64,000 bases of DNA from Novosphingobium lindaniclasticum LE124 (GCF_000445125.1 NZ_ATHL01000046.1:1-64000); one strand, 5' to 3'. Positions 9,173 through 18,400 are shown, numbered from the stretch's first letter. Numbers and translations are program-made. Notes: generated by a model from the letters alone, not told the origin.

Positions 9173-10491
9173 GCGACATGAGCATGGCCAGTATCAGCAT
9201 GACCAGTATCAGCATGACAGGCCGCAACGGAGACAGCACGTCCATGACGTCCCGACGAATTCTCTTCATCATCCGCTCGTACCGGCCCGACCAGGTGGGC
9301 GGCGGCGCCAAGTCCGTGCAGACCTTGGCAGAGGGCTTGGTCGAGCGCGGCCATGACGTCCACATCCTGCGCCTCGCCCCGCGCGGAGAGGAAGCCGCGA
9401 CCTTGCGCGCAGGCATGGAGGCCGGGGTTACCGGGCCCGGCAAGCCGACGCTCCACGTCCTGCCGATCCGCAACATCTACTGGCCTTACGACAAGCGCCG
9501 CCGCTCCCCGGCGATGAAGGCGGTGTGGCATACGCTGGACCTCTGGAACTTCCGCGCCGCGCGCGACGTGCGGCAGATGCTGGACATCATCCGCCCCGAC
9601 GTGGTCAACACCAGCATCATCGACGGCTTCTCCACCGCGATCCTGCGCGAGGCCAAGCGCAGCGGCGCGCGGCTGATCCACACCATGCGCGACTACTACC
9701 TGATCTGCAGCCGCTCGGGCATGTACCGCGCGGGCGAGAACTGCACCTCGCTCTGTTCGGGCTGCAAGGTGGTGGCCGGCGTCAACCGCCGTCAGACGCG
9801 CAATGTCGACATGTTCCTGTCCAACAGCGCCTTCGTGGCTGAGACCCATCGCCGCCACGGCGCCTTCGGGGACGACAAGCCCTGCGCGGTGCAGTGGAAC
9901 GTCAATGACCGTCCGCTGGTGCCGGAGCCGAGAGCACTGGCCGACGGCGCGCCGATGGTGTTCGGCTATATCGGCCGCCTTGCCCCGACCAAGGGCGTGG
10001 AGAAGCTGATCGAGGCGGTCCGTCAACTGCCGCAGGGCGGCCGTCCCTGGACGCTGGTGATCGCGGGCGACGGCGAACCCGGCTATGTCGAGGGGCTCAA
10101 GGCGCAGGCGGCGGGCGATCCGCGTGTGAAGTTCCTGGGCTGGCAGGCGGCGGAAGACTTCTACGGCGCGGTCGACGTGGTGATCTGCCCCTCGGTCTAC
10201 AACGAGCCGCTGCCCCGCGTGATCTACGAGGCCTATGGCTTCGCCCTGCCGGTCGTGGCCTCGCGCGTCGGTGGCAATCCTGAAGTCGTGACCCCCGGCG
10301 AGACCGGCGAGCTTTACGACGGCGAGGATGCTGCCGAACTGGCCGAGAAGATCCAGCATTTCCGCACGCTCCCGGCCGAGACTTACGCGCATTACAGCGC
10401 GGGCGCGCTCGACATGGGCGGCGTCTTCACCTCGGGCGCGGTGATCGATCGCTACGAGAGCCATCTGGAGAAGCTGTTCGATGCGGCCTGA
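9169..10491 (+). CDS. glycosyltransferase family 4 with Cys cluster
   Basis: A 440-aa GT-B enzyme. The C-terminal GT1/GT4 domain has GYIGRLAPTKGVEKLIEA (about 266-283) and a canonical E346-x7-E354 (EPLPRVIYE). Between the lobes a cysteine group (C180, C192, C196, C199) follows a DYYLIC segment, as in a known GT4 subgroup. The first 26 residues are low-complexity and come from a 15-bp tandem repeat, giving five ATGs before MTSRRILF. The ATG at 9169 overlaps the glycosidase stop (ATGA). The ATG at 9244, preceded by GGAGA (9229-9233), starts exactly where the Rossmann fold does and may be the real start. It is part of the coupled EPS operon. Confidence 0.88.
   Translation: MSDMSMASISMTSISMTGRNGDSTSMTSRRILFIIRSYRPDQVGGGAKSVQTLAEGLVERGHDVHILRLAPRGEEAATLRAGMEAGVTGPGKPTLHVLPIRNIYWPYDKRRRSPAMKAVWHTLDLWNFRAARDVRQMLDIIRPDVVNTSIIDGFSTAILREAKRSGARLIHTMRDYYLICSRSGMYRAGENCTSLCSGCKVVAGVNRRQTRNVDMFLSNSAFVAETHRRHGAFGDDKPCAVQWNVNDRPLVPEPRALADGAPMVFGYIGRLAPTKGVEKLIEAVRQLPQGGRPWTLVIAGDGEPGYVEGLKAQAAGDPRVKFLGWQAAEDFYGAVDVVICPSVYNEPLPRVIYEAYGFALPVVASRVGGNPEVVTPGETGELYDGEDAAELAEKIQHFRTLPAETYAHYSAGALDMGGVFTSGAVIDRYESHLEKLFDAA
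9181..9218 (+). repeat. 15-bp tandem repeat at the 5' end of a GT4 gene
   Basis: AGCATGGCCAGTATC (9181-9195) is followed by AGCATGACCAGTATC (9196-9210), which differs at one base, and then a partial third copy AGCATGAC. The unit is five codons, so copy-number change keeps the frame. Each copy carries an ATG, so repeat number also alters the number of candidate starts. Confidence 0.85.
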
Positions 10492-11029
10492 GCGCGAGAT
10501 GGCCGTGACTTTCGGGGAGACGCCGCCCGTTTCCTCCGTGGCGGCGAGCCTGCCGGTGGGGCGCCTGCCGGTCGGGCGTTTCAGCCCCAGCAGCGGCGTG
10601 CTGCGCGCCTGGCAGCGGATGAGCGGCCTCTGGGCCTCGGGACCGGGGGGGCGACTGCTCGCGCGGGCGATCCGGGGGCATATCCGCCGCGCCTACGGCT
10701 GCTACATCGCGCCGACGACGAAAGTGGGCGAGGCGGTCTACCTGCCGCATCCGGTGGGCGTGGTGATCGGCGACAATGCCGTGATCGCGGACGGCGTGAC
10801 GATCTACCAGAACGTCACCATCGGCCAGGACGGTGCGGCCGGGTGCTGCCCGCGCATCGGCGCCGGGGCGACGATCTTCGCGGGCGCCACCGTGATCGGC
10901 GATATCGATATCGGCGCAGGCGCGGTGATCGGCGCCAATGCCGTGGTCAAGACTTCGGTTCCGGCCGGACATATCGCCGTGGGCGTTCCCGCGCGCATTC
11001 TGCCGCCCTCGCGGAGGGTCGCGCCATGA
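10481..11029 (+). CDS. serine O-acetyltransferase-like hexapeptide acyltransferase (copy 1)
   Basis: A 182-aa left-handed beta-helix acetyltransferase of the CysE-like family often found in polysaccharide loci. An N-terminal helical part (about 1-75) leads to hexapeptide repeats beginning LPHPVGVVIGDNAVIADG and ending VGVPARIL. The ATG at 10481 overlaps the preceding glycosyltransferase by 11 bases, and the stop overlaps the next ATG. The following gene encodes a clear paralogue. In this setting it most likely transfers an acetyl group to a sugar of the repeat unit rather than to serine; that is inference from context. The first ~45 residues are not conserved with the neighbour. Confidence 0.85.
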   Translation: MRPEREMAVTFGETPPVSSVAASLPVGRLPVGRFSPSSGVLRAWQRMSGLWASGPGGRLLARAIRGHIRRAYGCYIAPTTKVGEAVYLPHPVGVVIGDNAVIADGVTIYQNVTIGQDGAAGCCPRIGAGATIFAGATVIGDIDIGAGAVIGANAVVKTSVPAGHIAVGVPARILPPSRRVAP

Positions 11030-11496
11030 GCGCCGCGCGCGCGATGGAAGGCGCGGGCCTGGTCTCGCTGTGGCAGCGCATGTGCCGCCTGCACCGGCGT
11101 GGCGGGGCGAGCCGGGCACTGGCGAACGTGATCCGGCGCTACATCCACTGGCGCTACGCCTGCCACATCTCCCCGCTCTCGCGCCCGGCGGGCTGGATCA
11201 ACCTGCCCCATCCGGTGGGCATCGTGATCGGCCACAATGTCGAGATCGGCGAGAACGCCACGATCTACCAGAACGTCACCCTGGGCCAGTCCGGGCGTGA
11301 GGAAGGCTATCCGGTGATCGGCGCGGACGCGGTGATTTATGCCGGGGCCGTGGTCGTCGGGCCGCTGCGCATCGGCCGGGCCAGCCGGATCGGCGCCAAT
11401 TCGGTGGTCCTGAGCGACGTGCCGGAAGGCGCCACTTCGGTAGGCGCCCCGGCGCGGATCGTGACGCCCCGGCGCAAGGACCGTCTGGCCGGATGA
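11026..11496 (+). CDS. serine O-acetyltransferase-like hexapeptide acyltransferase (copy 2)
   Basis: A 156-aa paralogue of the gene just upstream, with the same order of elements: a WQRM helix, an IRRYIHWRYAC segment against IRGHIRRAYGC upstream, then LPHPVGIVIG and TIYQNVT hexapeptide repeats, and a terminal VGAPARIV. Its ATG overlaps the preceding stop (ATGA), and its own TGA overlaps the flippase start. The tandem arrangement suggests duplication followed by divergence, perhaps to acetylate different hydroxyls or different sugars. CysE activity is less likely here because the N-terminal domain is short. Confidence 0.85.
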   Translation: MSAARAMEGAGLVSLWQRMCRLHRRGGASRALANVIRRYIHWRYACHISPLSRPAGWINLPHPVGIVIGHNVEIGENATIYQNVTLGQSGREEGYPVIGADAVIYAGAVVVGPLRIGRASRIGANSVVLSDVPEGATSVGAPARIVTPRRKDRLAG

Positions 11497-12962
11497 AACT
11501 CGCCCGCACGAAACTTGGCAGCATGAAACTATCCAAGGGCGCGATCACTACGGCGGCGCTCGGCATTTCTAGCGGGCTCAACTTCCTCTCGCTGATCGTC
11601 TGGACGCACCTGCTCAGCCCGGCCGAGTTCGGCACTTACGCGCTTGTCTCGGCGACGGTGCTGTTCCTCAATGCCGCGATCTTCGAGTGGCTGCGCCTCA
11701 CCGCCTCGCGCCTGCTCTACGATCCCTCGGCCGAGCACCAGCTCAATCCCGAGATTGCCAATGCGCTATCCACGGTCTGCCTCGGGCTGATCCTGCTGCT
11801 GCTGCCGGTGGCCCTGTCGCTCCGCGCGTTCCAGATCCACTTCCTGGGCGTGGCGCCGGACTGGTGGCCAGCCATGTGGCTCTGGCTGTTCTCGGAAATG
11901 CTCTTCGCGATCAGCACGGTCACCGCGCGCCTGCGCCTGCTGAGCTGGCGCTTCTTCGCGATGATGACGCTGCGATCCTCGCTCTCGCTGGCGGTGGGCG
12001 CGGTGCTCGTGTGGTTCTTCGACATGGGCGCGCTGGGCGTGGCCCTGGGCATCCTCGGCGCGCAGATCGGCTGCGCGGTGCTGGGTAACGTGACCGACGC
12101 CGCCTGGCGCGGCCTGCGGCCTTTCCGCGCCCGCCGCGCCGATCTCCAGGAAATCATGCGCTACGGCGCGCCGCTGATCGTCAGCTCGGGCCTGGGCTAT
12201 GGGAGCGCCGTGGCGGACCGCTACATTGTCTCTTCCACGCTCGGTCAGGCGGCGGTCGGGCAATATTCGGTCTCGGTGGACCTCATGCAGAAGACCGTCA
12301 TCTTCCTGATGCTGGCGGTCAACCTTTCGGCCTATCCCGCCATCGTCCGCGCTTTCGAGAAGGACGGGCGCGAGGCCGGCGAGAAGATCCTGGCCGAGAA
12401 CTTCATCGTCTACCTGATGATCGGCGCCCCGGCGGCGGCGATCCTGGCGGCGCTCTCTCCGGGCGTGGCGCGGCTTTTCGTCGGCCCTTCGTTCCGCGAC
12501 ACCGTGGCCATGCTGCTGCCCTACGTGGCGATCGCGGCGATCCTGAAGGCGCTGACGACGTTCCACCTTTCGGTGGCGCTGCAACTGGTCAAGAAGACCA
12601 AGCTGCTGATCATCTCGCCCGCCGTCAATCTGGCGCTGCTGGTGCCGAGCGGGATCGTGGGCGTGAAGCTGGCTGGGCTTACCGGCATGGCGATCGGCAT
12701 CGCCATCTCGCAGATCGGCAGCTTCGCGCTGTTCTATCTGGTGGTGAGCCGCCATGTCCGCACGCCGCTGCTGACGCGTTCGTCGCTGTTCGTGGTCGTG
12801 CTCTCGCTGGTGCTCGGCGCGGCGCTGGTGCCGCTCAGGGGCTTCAGCGAGCCGGTCGCCTGCCTCGGCCTGCTCGGCGCAGCGGGTCTCGTCTACTGCC
12901 TGGTGATCTGGCGCGGACGCGACTGGATCATGCGCAACAGCCAGAGCTGGAACCCGGCATGA
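11493..12962 (+). CDS. Wzx-type polysaccharide flippase
   Basis: A 489-aa polytopic membrane protein of the MOP/polysaccharide-transport superfamily, with about 12-14 hydrophobic helices. It opens with the family-typical N-terminus (ITTAALGISSGLNFLSLIVW) and contains YIVSSTLGQAAVGQYSVS in the middle. Wzx proteins move undecaprenyl-linked repeat units across the inner membrane. The ATG overlaps the acetyltransferase stop (ATGA); a second in-frame Met is at 11523. A flippase next to a polymerase-like protein indicates a Wzx/Wzy-dependent pathway. Confidence 0.9.
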   Translation: MKLARTKLGSMKLSKGAITTAALGISSGLNFLSLIVWTHLLSPAEFGTYALVSATVLFLNAAIFEWLRLTASRLLYDPSAEHQLNPEIANALSTVCLGLILLLLPVALSLRAFQIHFLGVAPDWWPAMWLWLFSEMLFAISTVTARLRLLSWRFFAMMTLRSSLSLAVGAVLVWFFDMGALGVALGILGAQIGCAVLGNVTDAAWRGLRPFRARRADLQEIMRYGAPLIVSSGLGYGSAVADRYIVSSTLGQAAVGQYSVSVDLMQKTVIFLMLAVNLSAYPAIVRAFEKDGREAGEKILAENFIVYLMIGAPAAAILAALSPGVARLFVGPSFRDTVAMLLPYVAIAAILKALTTFHLSVALQLVKKTKLLIISPAVNLALLVPSGIVGVKLAGLTGMAIGIAISQIGSFALFYLVVSRHVRTPLLTRSSLFVVVLSLVLGAALVPLRGFSEPVACLGLLGAAGLVYCLVIWRGRDWIMRNSQSWNPA

Positions 12963-14356
12963 GGGCGGCCGTCCATCCTTCCCCGTTTACGCCGCCCGCA
13001 CCCGCAAGGAGCAGTTTCGCCACGCTGCTGACCAGCCTGACCGGCGCCGCCGTGCTGCTGATTGTCGCGCGCGAGGTCTTCGGCGGCGCGGCGCGCTACT
13101 ACTTCGATCGCTTCGGGCTTGGGCCGTTGTGGTTCATTCCCGACCTGGCCGTGATCGCGGTTGTGCTGATGCGGATGCTGCTGGCCGCCGTGACCCTGCG
13201 CCTGCCGACGCCGCTGATCTGGCTGTTCGGCGCGACCGTGGTCCAGATGGCGGTCGGCATGGTCGTCTATCACAACCCGGTCGCGGTCTTCTCAGGCTTC
13301 AAGTTGCTCTGCCCGGTCATCGCCGTGCTCATGCTGCCGCCGAGCTACATCAATGCGAAGTGGTGGCGCCGGGCCTGCCTCGCCCTGCTGGTGCTGGGCA
13401 TCGCCGGGGTGGCCGCCGACACCCGCATGACGATGCCCTGGACCGGCTATTCCGTCTCGCAGTTCGGCGTCGAGCGCGAGGCAGGCCGTGAATGGTGGAT
13501 ACACGGTCAGGAGCGCATCGCCGGGCTGGGCGCCGCCAGCAGCGCCTCGGCCAGCGTGCTGCTGCTGCTGGCGCTGATCGTCCTGCGGCAGGCCCGTACC
13601 TGGCATGTCCGCCTGCTGATCTACGTCGCGACGCTCTGGGCGCTGAACACCACGACTTCGCGCACCAACCTCATCGCGCTGGCCGTGGCGATGATCGTGG
13701 ATTTCTGGCCCTGGCACTGGTTCCACGGGCTGGGACCGGGCCGCAAGACGCTGGGGATGCTGCTCTCGATCTGCTTCTTCCTGCCCGCCATCGCCGGGTT
13801 GTGGCTGCTCGCCATCGACGGCGTCGGCGATATTTCCGTGGGCATGAGCAGCACCGTCGTACGCCTCCACGTCACCTGGCCGGGCGTCTGGGAGATGATC
13901 ATGGATGGCGGCCCGGCGACCGCGCTGCTCGGCCATGGCTTCGGCTCGGTGGGGCCAGCGGCGTTCTACACCGGCGTCTACGTCTCTCCGTTCAGCGCGG
14001 TGGACAACCTGTTCCTCTACATCCTTTACCAGTTCGGCCTGTTCGGCATGCTGATGGGCGTGGAACTGATCCGCCGCCTGGTGCGCGTGCCCCGGTCGGA
14101 CCGACACATCGGCTTCGTGATCGCGATCCTCTCCGCGACGATCAACTGCCAGGGCGCCGCGCCGCTGGTGCTGATCGGCCTCGCCGCCTCGCTGGGCGCC
14201 TATCCCGCGCTGGCGACGGGGGCGCAGGACAAGGCACGAAAGGTGGCCCGCAAAGTCGCCGGGACCATGCCGATCTGGCGCCCGCCTCATGCCGTGCCCG
14301 GGCCCCGGGGAGCCCGGCACGCTCCGATGACTACCCGAGGAACCCATGCGGATTAA
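12959..14356 (+). CDS. Wzy-like O-antigen/EPS polymerase family membrane protein
   Basis: A 465-aa inner-membrane protein with roughly 10-11 hydrophobic segments and a larger loop around residues 155-190 and 290-345. The pattern TTTSRTNLIALAVAM and GHGFGSVGPAAFYTGVYVSP in the loop resembles polymerase/ligase-type proteins, although sequence conservation in this family is low. It starts within the flippase stop (ATGA) and ends 11 bases inside the acyltransferase gene. It is best read as the repeat-unit polymerase of this operon. The last ~40 residues are low-complexity and hydrophilic. Confidence 0.75.
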   Translation: MRAAVHPSPFTPPAPARSSFATLLTSLTGAAVLLIVAREVFGGAARYYFDRFGLGPLWFIPDLAVIAVVLMRMLLAAVTLRLPTPLIWLFGATVVQMAVGMVVYHNPVAVFSGFKLLCPVIAVLMLPPSYINAKWWRRACLALLVLGIAGVAADTRMTMPWTGYSVSQFGVEREAGREWWIHGQERIAGLGAASSASASVLLLLALIVLRQARTWHVRLLIYVATLWALNTTTSRTNLIALAVAMIVDFWPWHWFHGLGPGRKTLGMLLSICFFLPAIAGLWLLAIDGVGDISVGMSSTVVRLHVTWPGVWEMIMDGGPATALLGHGFGSVGPAAFYTGVYVSPFSAVDNLFLYILYQFGLFGMLMGVELIRRLVRVPRSDRHIGFVIAILSATINCQGAAPLVLIGLAASLGAYPALATGAQDKARKVARKVAGTMPIWRPPHAVPGPRGARHAPMTTRGTHAD

Positions 14357-15323
14357 GGGCCTCGACGCCGCGCGCGGCGTGGGAATCGTTTTCGTCGTGT
14401 TCGGCCATGTCTGGCGCGGGCTGGACGGCCAGCACCTGATCGACGCGCGCCTGTTCGAGACGATCGACCGCGCGGTCTATCTCTTCCACATGCCCGTGTT
14501 CTTCCTGATTTCCGGCATGCTCTTCAAGGCGCCGGAGAAGCTGCGTGACGGGCGCTTGAAGAGCGGACTGGCGCGCAGCGCCTTGAACCTGCTCTGGCCG
14601 ATGTGCCTGTGGGCGTGGATCGAGGGCTGCGTCCATCTTCTCACCGGCGCGGGCAACAAGGGCCGGATATCGCCCTTCGAGGTGCTGAGCTATCCGTTCC
14701 CGCCCAAGAGCGTGTTCTGGTTCCTGCTGGCACTGTTCCTGTTCCAGGCGGCGGCGATGGTCCTGCGCGGACGGCTTGCTGCGGCTGCGATCGCCTTGGG
14801 CAGCATGGCCGCGGTCGTGCTGGCGCAGCCGCAAGGGCTGACGGGGCAGATCGTCCAGCATGCGCCGTTTTTCTTCGCCGGCGTGCTGGTCGGCTCCCGC
14901 TGGCTGGAGAACGGCCTGCCGCTGGCCGCCTGCCTTGCAGCGTTCCTGCTTGCCGAGGGCGTAGCCTGGGCGCTCGCCGTCTCGCCGTTCGACACCGTGC
15001 CGGCCTACCTCTGCGGCTTCGTGGCCTGCGTCGGTTTCCTCGGAATCTGCCTCAAGGGCTCGGCTCTGGTACGCAAGCTGGGCGAGCGGACGATGCCGAT
15101 CTATCTCACCCACATCATCTTCGCAGCCGGGATGCGGGTCGTGCTGACGCGGTTCGGCGTGAAGGACGTTGCCGTGGTGGTGCTGGTTTCGACTGTTGCC
15201 GGGGTGGGCCTGCCGTTGATCCTCTTCGGGGTGTCGAAGCGCTTCGGCCTCGCTGGCGTACTCGGCTTCGAACCCCTGCGCAGGCGCCACGCGGTGGCCG
15301 CGGCTGCGGTGTCGGCGGGGTGA
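14346..15323 (+). CDS. acyltransferase family 3 (OafA/ExoZ-like)
   Basis: A 325-aa integral membrane acyltransferase. The N-terminal signature GLDAARGVGIVFVVFGHVW contains the family's conserved Arg10 and catalytic His21, and about ten hydrophobic helices follow. Family members O-acetylate or succinylate surface polysaccharides using cytoplasmic acyl donors. The gene overlaps the end of the polymerase-like gene by 11 bases and is the last of the coupled series, followed by a strong hairpin. With the two hexapeptide acetyltransferases it makes three potential acyl-modifying enzymes in one operon. Confidence 0.9.
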   Translation: MRIKGLDAARGVGIVFVVFGHVWRGLDGQHLIDARLFETIDRAVYLFHMPVFFLISGMLFKAPEKLRDGRLKSGLARSALNLLWPMCLWAWIEGCVHLLTGAGNKGRISPFEVLSYPFPPKSVFWFLLALFLFQAAAMVLRGRLAAAAIALGSMAAVVLAQPQGLTGQIVQHAPFFFAGVLVGSRWLENGLPLAACLAAFLLAEGVAWALAVSPFDTVPAYLCGFVACVGFLGICLKGSALVRKLGERTMPIYLTHIIFAAGMRVVLTRFGVKDVAVVVLVSTVAGVGLPLILFGVSKRFGLAGVLGFEPLRRRHAVAAAAVSAG

Positions 15324-15336
15324 CCCGGGCATAACA

Positions 15337-15365
15337 AAAGGGCCGCCCCGATGAGGCGGCCCTTT
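15337..15365. terminator. bidirectional terminator between acyltransferase and epimerase genes
   Basis: A perfect 11-bp stem AAAGGGCCGCC/GGCGGCCCTTT with a 7-base loop. A-rich and T-rich flanks on either side suit both converging transcripts. Confidence 0.85.
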
Positions 15366-15386
15366 CTCGCAATTCTTCGGTACTCG

Positions 15387-16430
15387 TCAGACCTGATAGT
15401 AGTCGCGATACCACTCCACGAACTTGGCCACGCCTTCTTTCACCGAAGTCGTCGGGCGATAGCCGGTAAGATCCTGGAGAAGGGAGGCATCGGCCCAGGT
15501 CGCGGGCACGTCGCCGGGCTGCATCGGCATCATGTTGATCTCGGCCTTCTGGCCGGTAGCGCTTTCGATGGCGCGCACGAAGTCCATCAGCTGCACCGAA
15601 TCCGAATTGCCGATATTCACCGCGCGCCATGGCGCCACCGGCGAAAGGCTGTCGTGCTGGGCGATGTCCTCGGCGCTTTCGGGGCGGACCGGGGCACTGT
15701 CGATCAAGAGGCGGATGCCCTGCACGAGGTCTTCGACATAGGTGAAGTCGCGCTTCATGTCGCCGTGGTTGTAGACGTCGATCGGCTTGCCGGCGAGGAT
15801 GTTCTTGGTGAACTTGAACAGCGCCATGTCCGGGCGGCCCCAGGGTCCGTAGACCGTGAAGAAACGGAACATCGTGATCGGCAGATCGTAGAGATGGGCA
15901 TAGGAATGCGCCATCGCTTCATTGGCCTTCTTCGTCGCCGCATAGAACGACATCTGCGTGTCGACCTTGTGGGTCTCCGCATAAGGCATCTCGGTATTGG
16001 CGCCGTAGACCGAGGAGGTGGACGCCATCAGCATGTGCTGCGGCGGATAGGCCCGCGCGGCCTCCAGCAGTTCGAACACGCCGATCAGGTTCGCCTCGAC
16101 ATAGGCGCGCGGATTGTCGATCGAATAGCGCACGCCCGCCTGCGCGGCGAGGTTGACGACGATGTCCGGCTTTTCTTCCGAGAACAACGTCATCAGTCGT
16201 TCGGGATCTTCCAGCTTGCCCTTGATGAAGCGGAAATGCTCGTTCTGGCTGAGCATGGCCAGGCGGCGTTCCTTAAGGGCGACTTCGTAATAGTCGTTGA
16301 GGCTGTCGAGGCCGATCACCCGAAAACCGTCATCCAGCAGTCTGCGGCAGAGGTAGTACCCAATAAAACCCGCGGCACCCGTAATCAAAGCCGTGCGGGG
16401 GGCAGCCTTGCCGACGACGTCATCAGTCAT
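15387..16430 (-). CDS. UDP-glucuronate 4-epimerase-type SDR
   Basis: A 347-aa extended SDR. NAD-binding GAAGFIG is at about residues 18-24, with ASTSSVYG, a YAATKKANE active-site segment and TVYGPWGRPDMALFKFTK. The last is characteristic of UDP-GlcA 4-epimerases (CapI/LspL type), which form UDP-GalA. The start at 16430 gives a family-length N-terminus; an in-frame ATG at 16463 would add 11 residues and neither has a strong ribosome site. It is transcribed toward the EPS operon end and shares a long upstream region with the dehydrogenase gene at 17168, whose product UDP-GlcA is its expected substrate. Confidence 0.9.
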   Translation of the reverse strand: MTDDVVGKAAPRTALITGAAGFIGYYLCRRLLDDGFRVIGLDSLNDYYEVALKERRLAMLSQNEHFRFIKGKLEDPERLMTLFSEEKPDIVVNLAAQAGVRYSIDNPRAYVEANLIGVFELLEAARAYPPQHMLMASTSSVYGANTEMPYAETHKVDTQMSFYAATKKANEAMAHSYAHLYDLPITMFRFFTVYGPWGRPDMALFKFTKNILAGKPIDVYNHGDMKRDFTYVEDLVQGIRLLIDSAPVRPESAEDIAQHDSLSPVAPWRAVNIGNSDSVQLMDFVRAIESATGQKAEINMMPMQPGDVPATWADASLLQDLTGYRPTTSVKEGVAKFVEWYRDYYQV

Positions 16431-17167
16431 GCTAAAGTCCAGATTTTGTGGAGATGTCCGCATGTTTTGCAGGCTTGCAAGGAACTTGGCAAGTCGTCCG
16501 AAAGGGGAGGCGTCGGACCTAGGGAACGGGTGGCCGACAGTTCACGAGCGGTAGATCGCAGTAGAACGCCGCGACGAAAATGGCAGTGCTCCTATTCGGC
16601 GCTCCTACAAACGTGACAGGCGACTTCGCGAGCAGAGCGGCTGGCGTCGATCGAACGTTTTGCAATGCGGCATTTGTGCCGATAGGTGCCTGTCACGGCG
16701 CGTTGCCCTGCAGGGAGGAAGCGGCCGGCACTACTGCGCTATGGTAAATGCCGAAAACATTATAGTCGTTTATCAGCGAGATGACTGTCAGATGAACGAG
16801 GCGTCTCGCCCTTATATCGCCCTGTGTGATAGCGAATCGGTAGAACTGCGGCGCGCGAGGTCACATAAAGCTGCGCTTCCGTTGTGAGCGGCCGAAGCCG
16901 CTTTAGCTGCGTTGCAACATCGCCGGAGAGGAATTCCTGCGTCATTTTGTTGAAGCATATGAATTCCGTCGCGTTACTGCACCCGATTATCCCATAATCC
17001 CGCGGATCGCTTGAACGCAAAAGCGATCCTCGGCACAGCATTCGCATCAATCGCTTGCAGTTTCACCGACCGGAACTTTCCACTATCCCACTAACCGGAG
17101 GCGCCGGCTCATCCCGCTGGTGCGAAGTTGTCGAACCTGCCCTGCCAGGGCGGTCAGAGGAGCAGAA
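16431..17167. promoter_or_regulatory. 737-bp divergent intergenic region with AT-rich core
   Basis: It separates the divergent UDP-GlcA epimerase and UDP-glucose dehydrogenase genes and should hold both promoters. The part from about 16740 to 17020 is visibly richer in A+T than the surrounding genes (for example around 16755-16775 and 16940-16990). I see no ORF with a ribosome site and protein-like composition, and no recognisable RNA gene. Confidence 0.5.
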
Positions 17168-18334
17168 ATGAAGATCGCTGTTGCAGGCGTCGGATATGTC
17201 GGTCTGTCGAATGCGCTATTGCTGGCGCAGAACCACGAAGTCGTGGCGAAAGACGTCGTGGCCGCCAAAGTCGACATGATCAATGCCGGGCGCTCGCCGA
17301 TCATCGATACCGAGTGCGAGGCTTTCCTTCGGCGCGGCGATCTGAACTTGCGCGCCACGCTCGATCCGGTCGAGGCTTATACCGGCGCCGATTACGTGAT
17401 CATCGCCGCGCCTACCAACTACGACGAAGTGACCAATCGCTTCGACACGACTCTGGTGGAGGCGGTCATTCGCGAGGTCATGGAGCATGCGCCGGACGCA
17501 GTCATGGTCATCAAATCGACCATCCCCGTGGGCTTCACCGCCGCGACGAGCGAGGCGATGGGGACGCGCAACCTGATCTTCAGCCCCGAATTCCTGCGCG
17601 AAGGCCGGGCGCTTCACGACAACCTCCATCCCAGTCGCATCGTCGTCGGGGAACAGTCCGAGCGCGCGAGGATCTTCGCGGATCTGCTGCTGGAAGGCGC
17701 GGTCAAGAAGGACGTTTCGGTTCTCTTCACCGACCCTTCCGAGGCCGAAGCGATCAAGCTATTCGCGAATACCTACCTCGCCATGCGCGTCGCCTATTTC
17801 AACGAGCTGGACAGCTACGCCATGTCGCGCGGGCTGGAAGCGCGGCAGATCATCGAAGGCATCGGCCTCGATCCCCGGATCGGTTCTCATTACAACAACC
17901 CGTCCTTCGGTTATGGCGGATACTGCCTGCCGAAAGACACCAAGCAGTTGTTGGCCAATTACCACGAAGTTCCGCAGACGATCATCGGCGCCATCGTCGA
18001 AGCCAATCGCACCCGCAAGGACTTCATCTCCGACACGATCCTGGCCCGCAAGCCGAAGGTGGTGGGCTTTTACCGCCTGGTCATGAAGGCCGGATCCGAC
18101 AACTTCCGCCAGAGCTCCATCCAGGGGATCATGAAGCGCATCAAGGCCAAGGGCATCGAAACGGTGCTCTACGAGCCGAGCTACCCCGATGCGAGCTTCT
18201 TCAACACGCCGGTCGAGGCCGATCTGGAAACCTTCAAGCGGCGGGCCGATGTGATCGTCACCAACCGCGTCCTTCCCGAACTGGACGACGTGAAGGACAA
18301 GGTCTTTTCGCGCGACCTGTTCGGGTCGGACTAG
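17168..18334 (+). CDS. ugd: UDP-glucose 6-dehydrogenase (short Ugd type)
   Basis: A 388-aa nucleotide-sugar dehydrogenase of the short E. coli-Ugd type that oxidises UDP-glucose to UDP-glucuronate. The Rossmann motif GVGYVG is at residues 7-12, the FSPEFLREG segment starts at about 138, and the catalytic Cys253 lies in [11 protein letters not shown]. The start at 17168 follows GAGGAGC closely. It differs clearly from the second dehydrogenase at 25106 (455 aa). Next to the UDP-GlcA 4-epimerase it forms a logical UDP-Glc to UDP-GlcA to UDP-GalA route. Confidence 0.93.
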   Translation: MKIAVAGVGYVGLSNALLLAQNHEVVAKDVVAAKVDMINAGRSPIIDTECEAFLRRGDLNLRATLDPVEAYTGADYVIIAAPTNYDEVTNRFDTTLVEAVIREVMEHAPDAVMVIKSTIPVGFTAATSEAMGTRNLIFSPEFLREGRALHDNLHPSRIVVGEQSERARIFADLLLEGAVKKDVSVLFTDPSEAEAIKLFANTYLAMRVAYFNELDSYAMSRGLEARQIIEGIGLDPRIGSHYNNPSFGYGGYCLPKDTKQLLANYHEVPQTIIGAIVEANRTRKDFISDTILARKPKVVGFYRLVMKAGSDNFRQSSIQGIMKRIKAKGIETVLYEPSYPDASFFNTPVEADLETFKRRADVIVTNRVLPELDDVKDKVFSRDLFGSD

Positions 18335-18400
18335 TTCAAAGCCAAGATCAACGGCGTTTCCCGTGAAGTCCCGCTCCATCACGAAGGATCACTTACGCTC

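Noticed and set aside
16660..16887. 75-codon ORF in the AT-rich divergent region
   Set aside because: Cys-scattered composition with no ribosome site or recognisable domain; more likely regulatory DNA.
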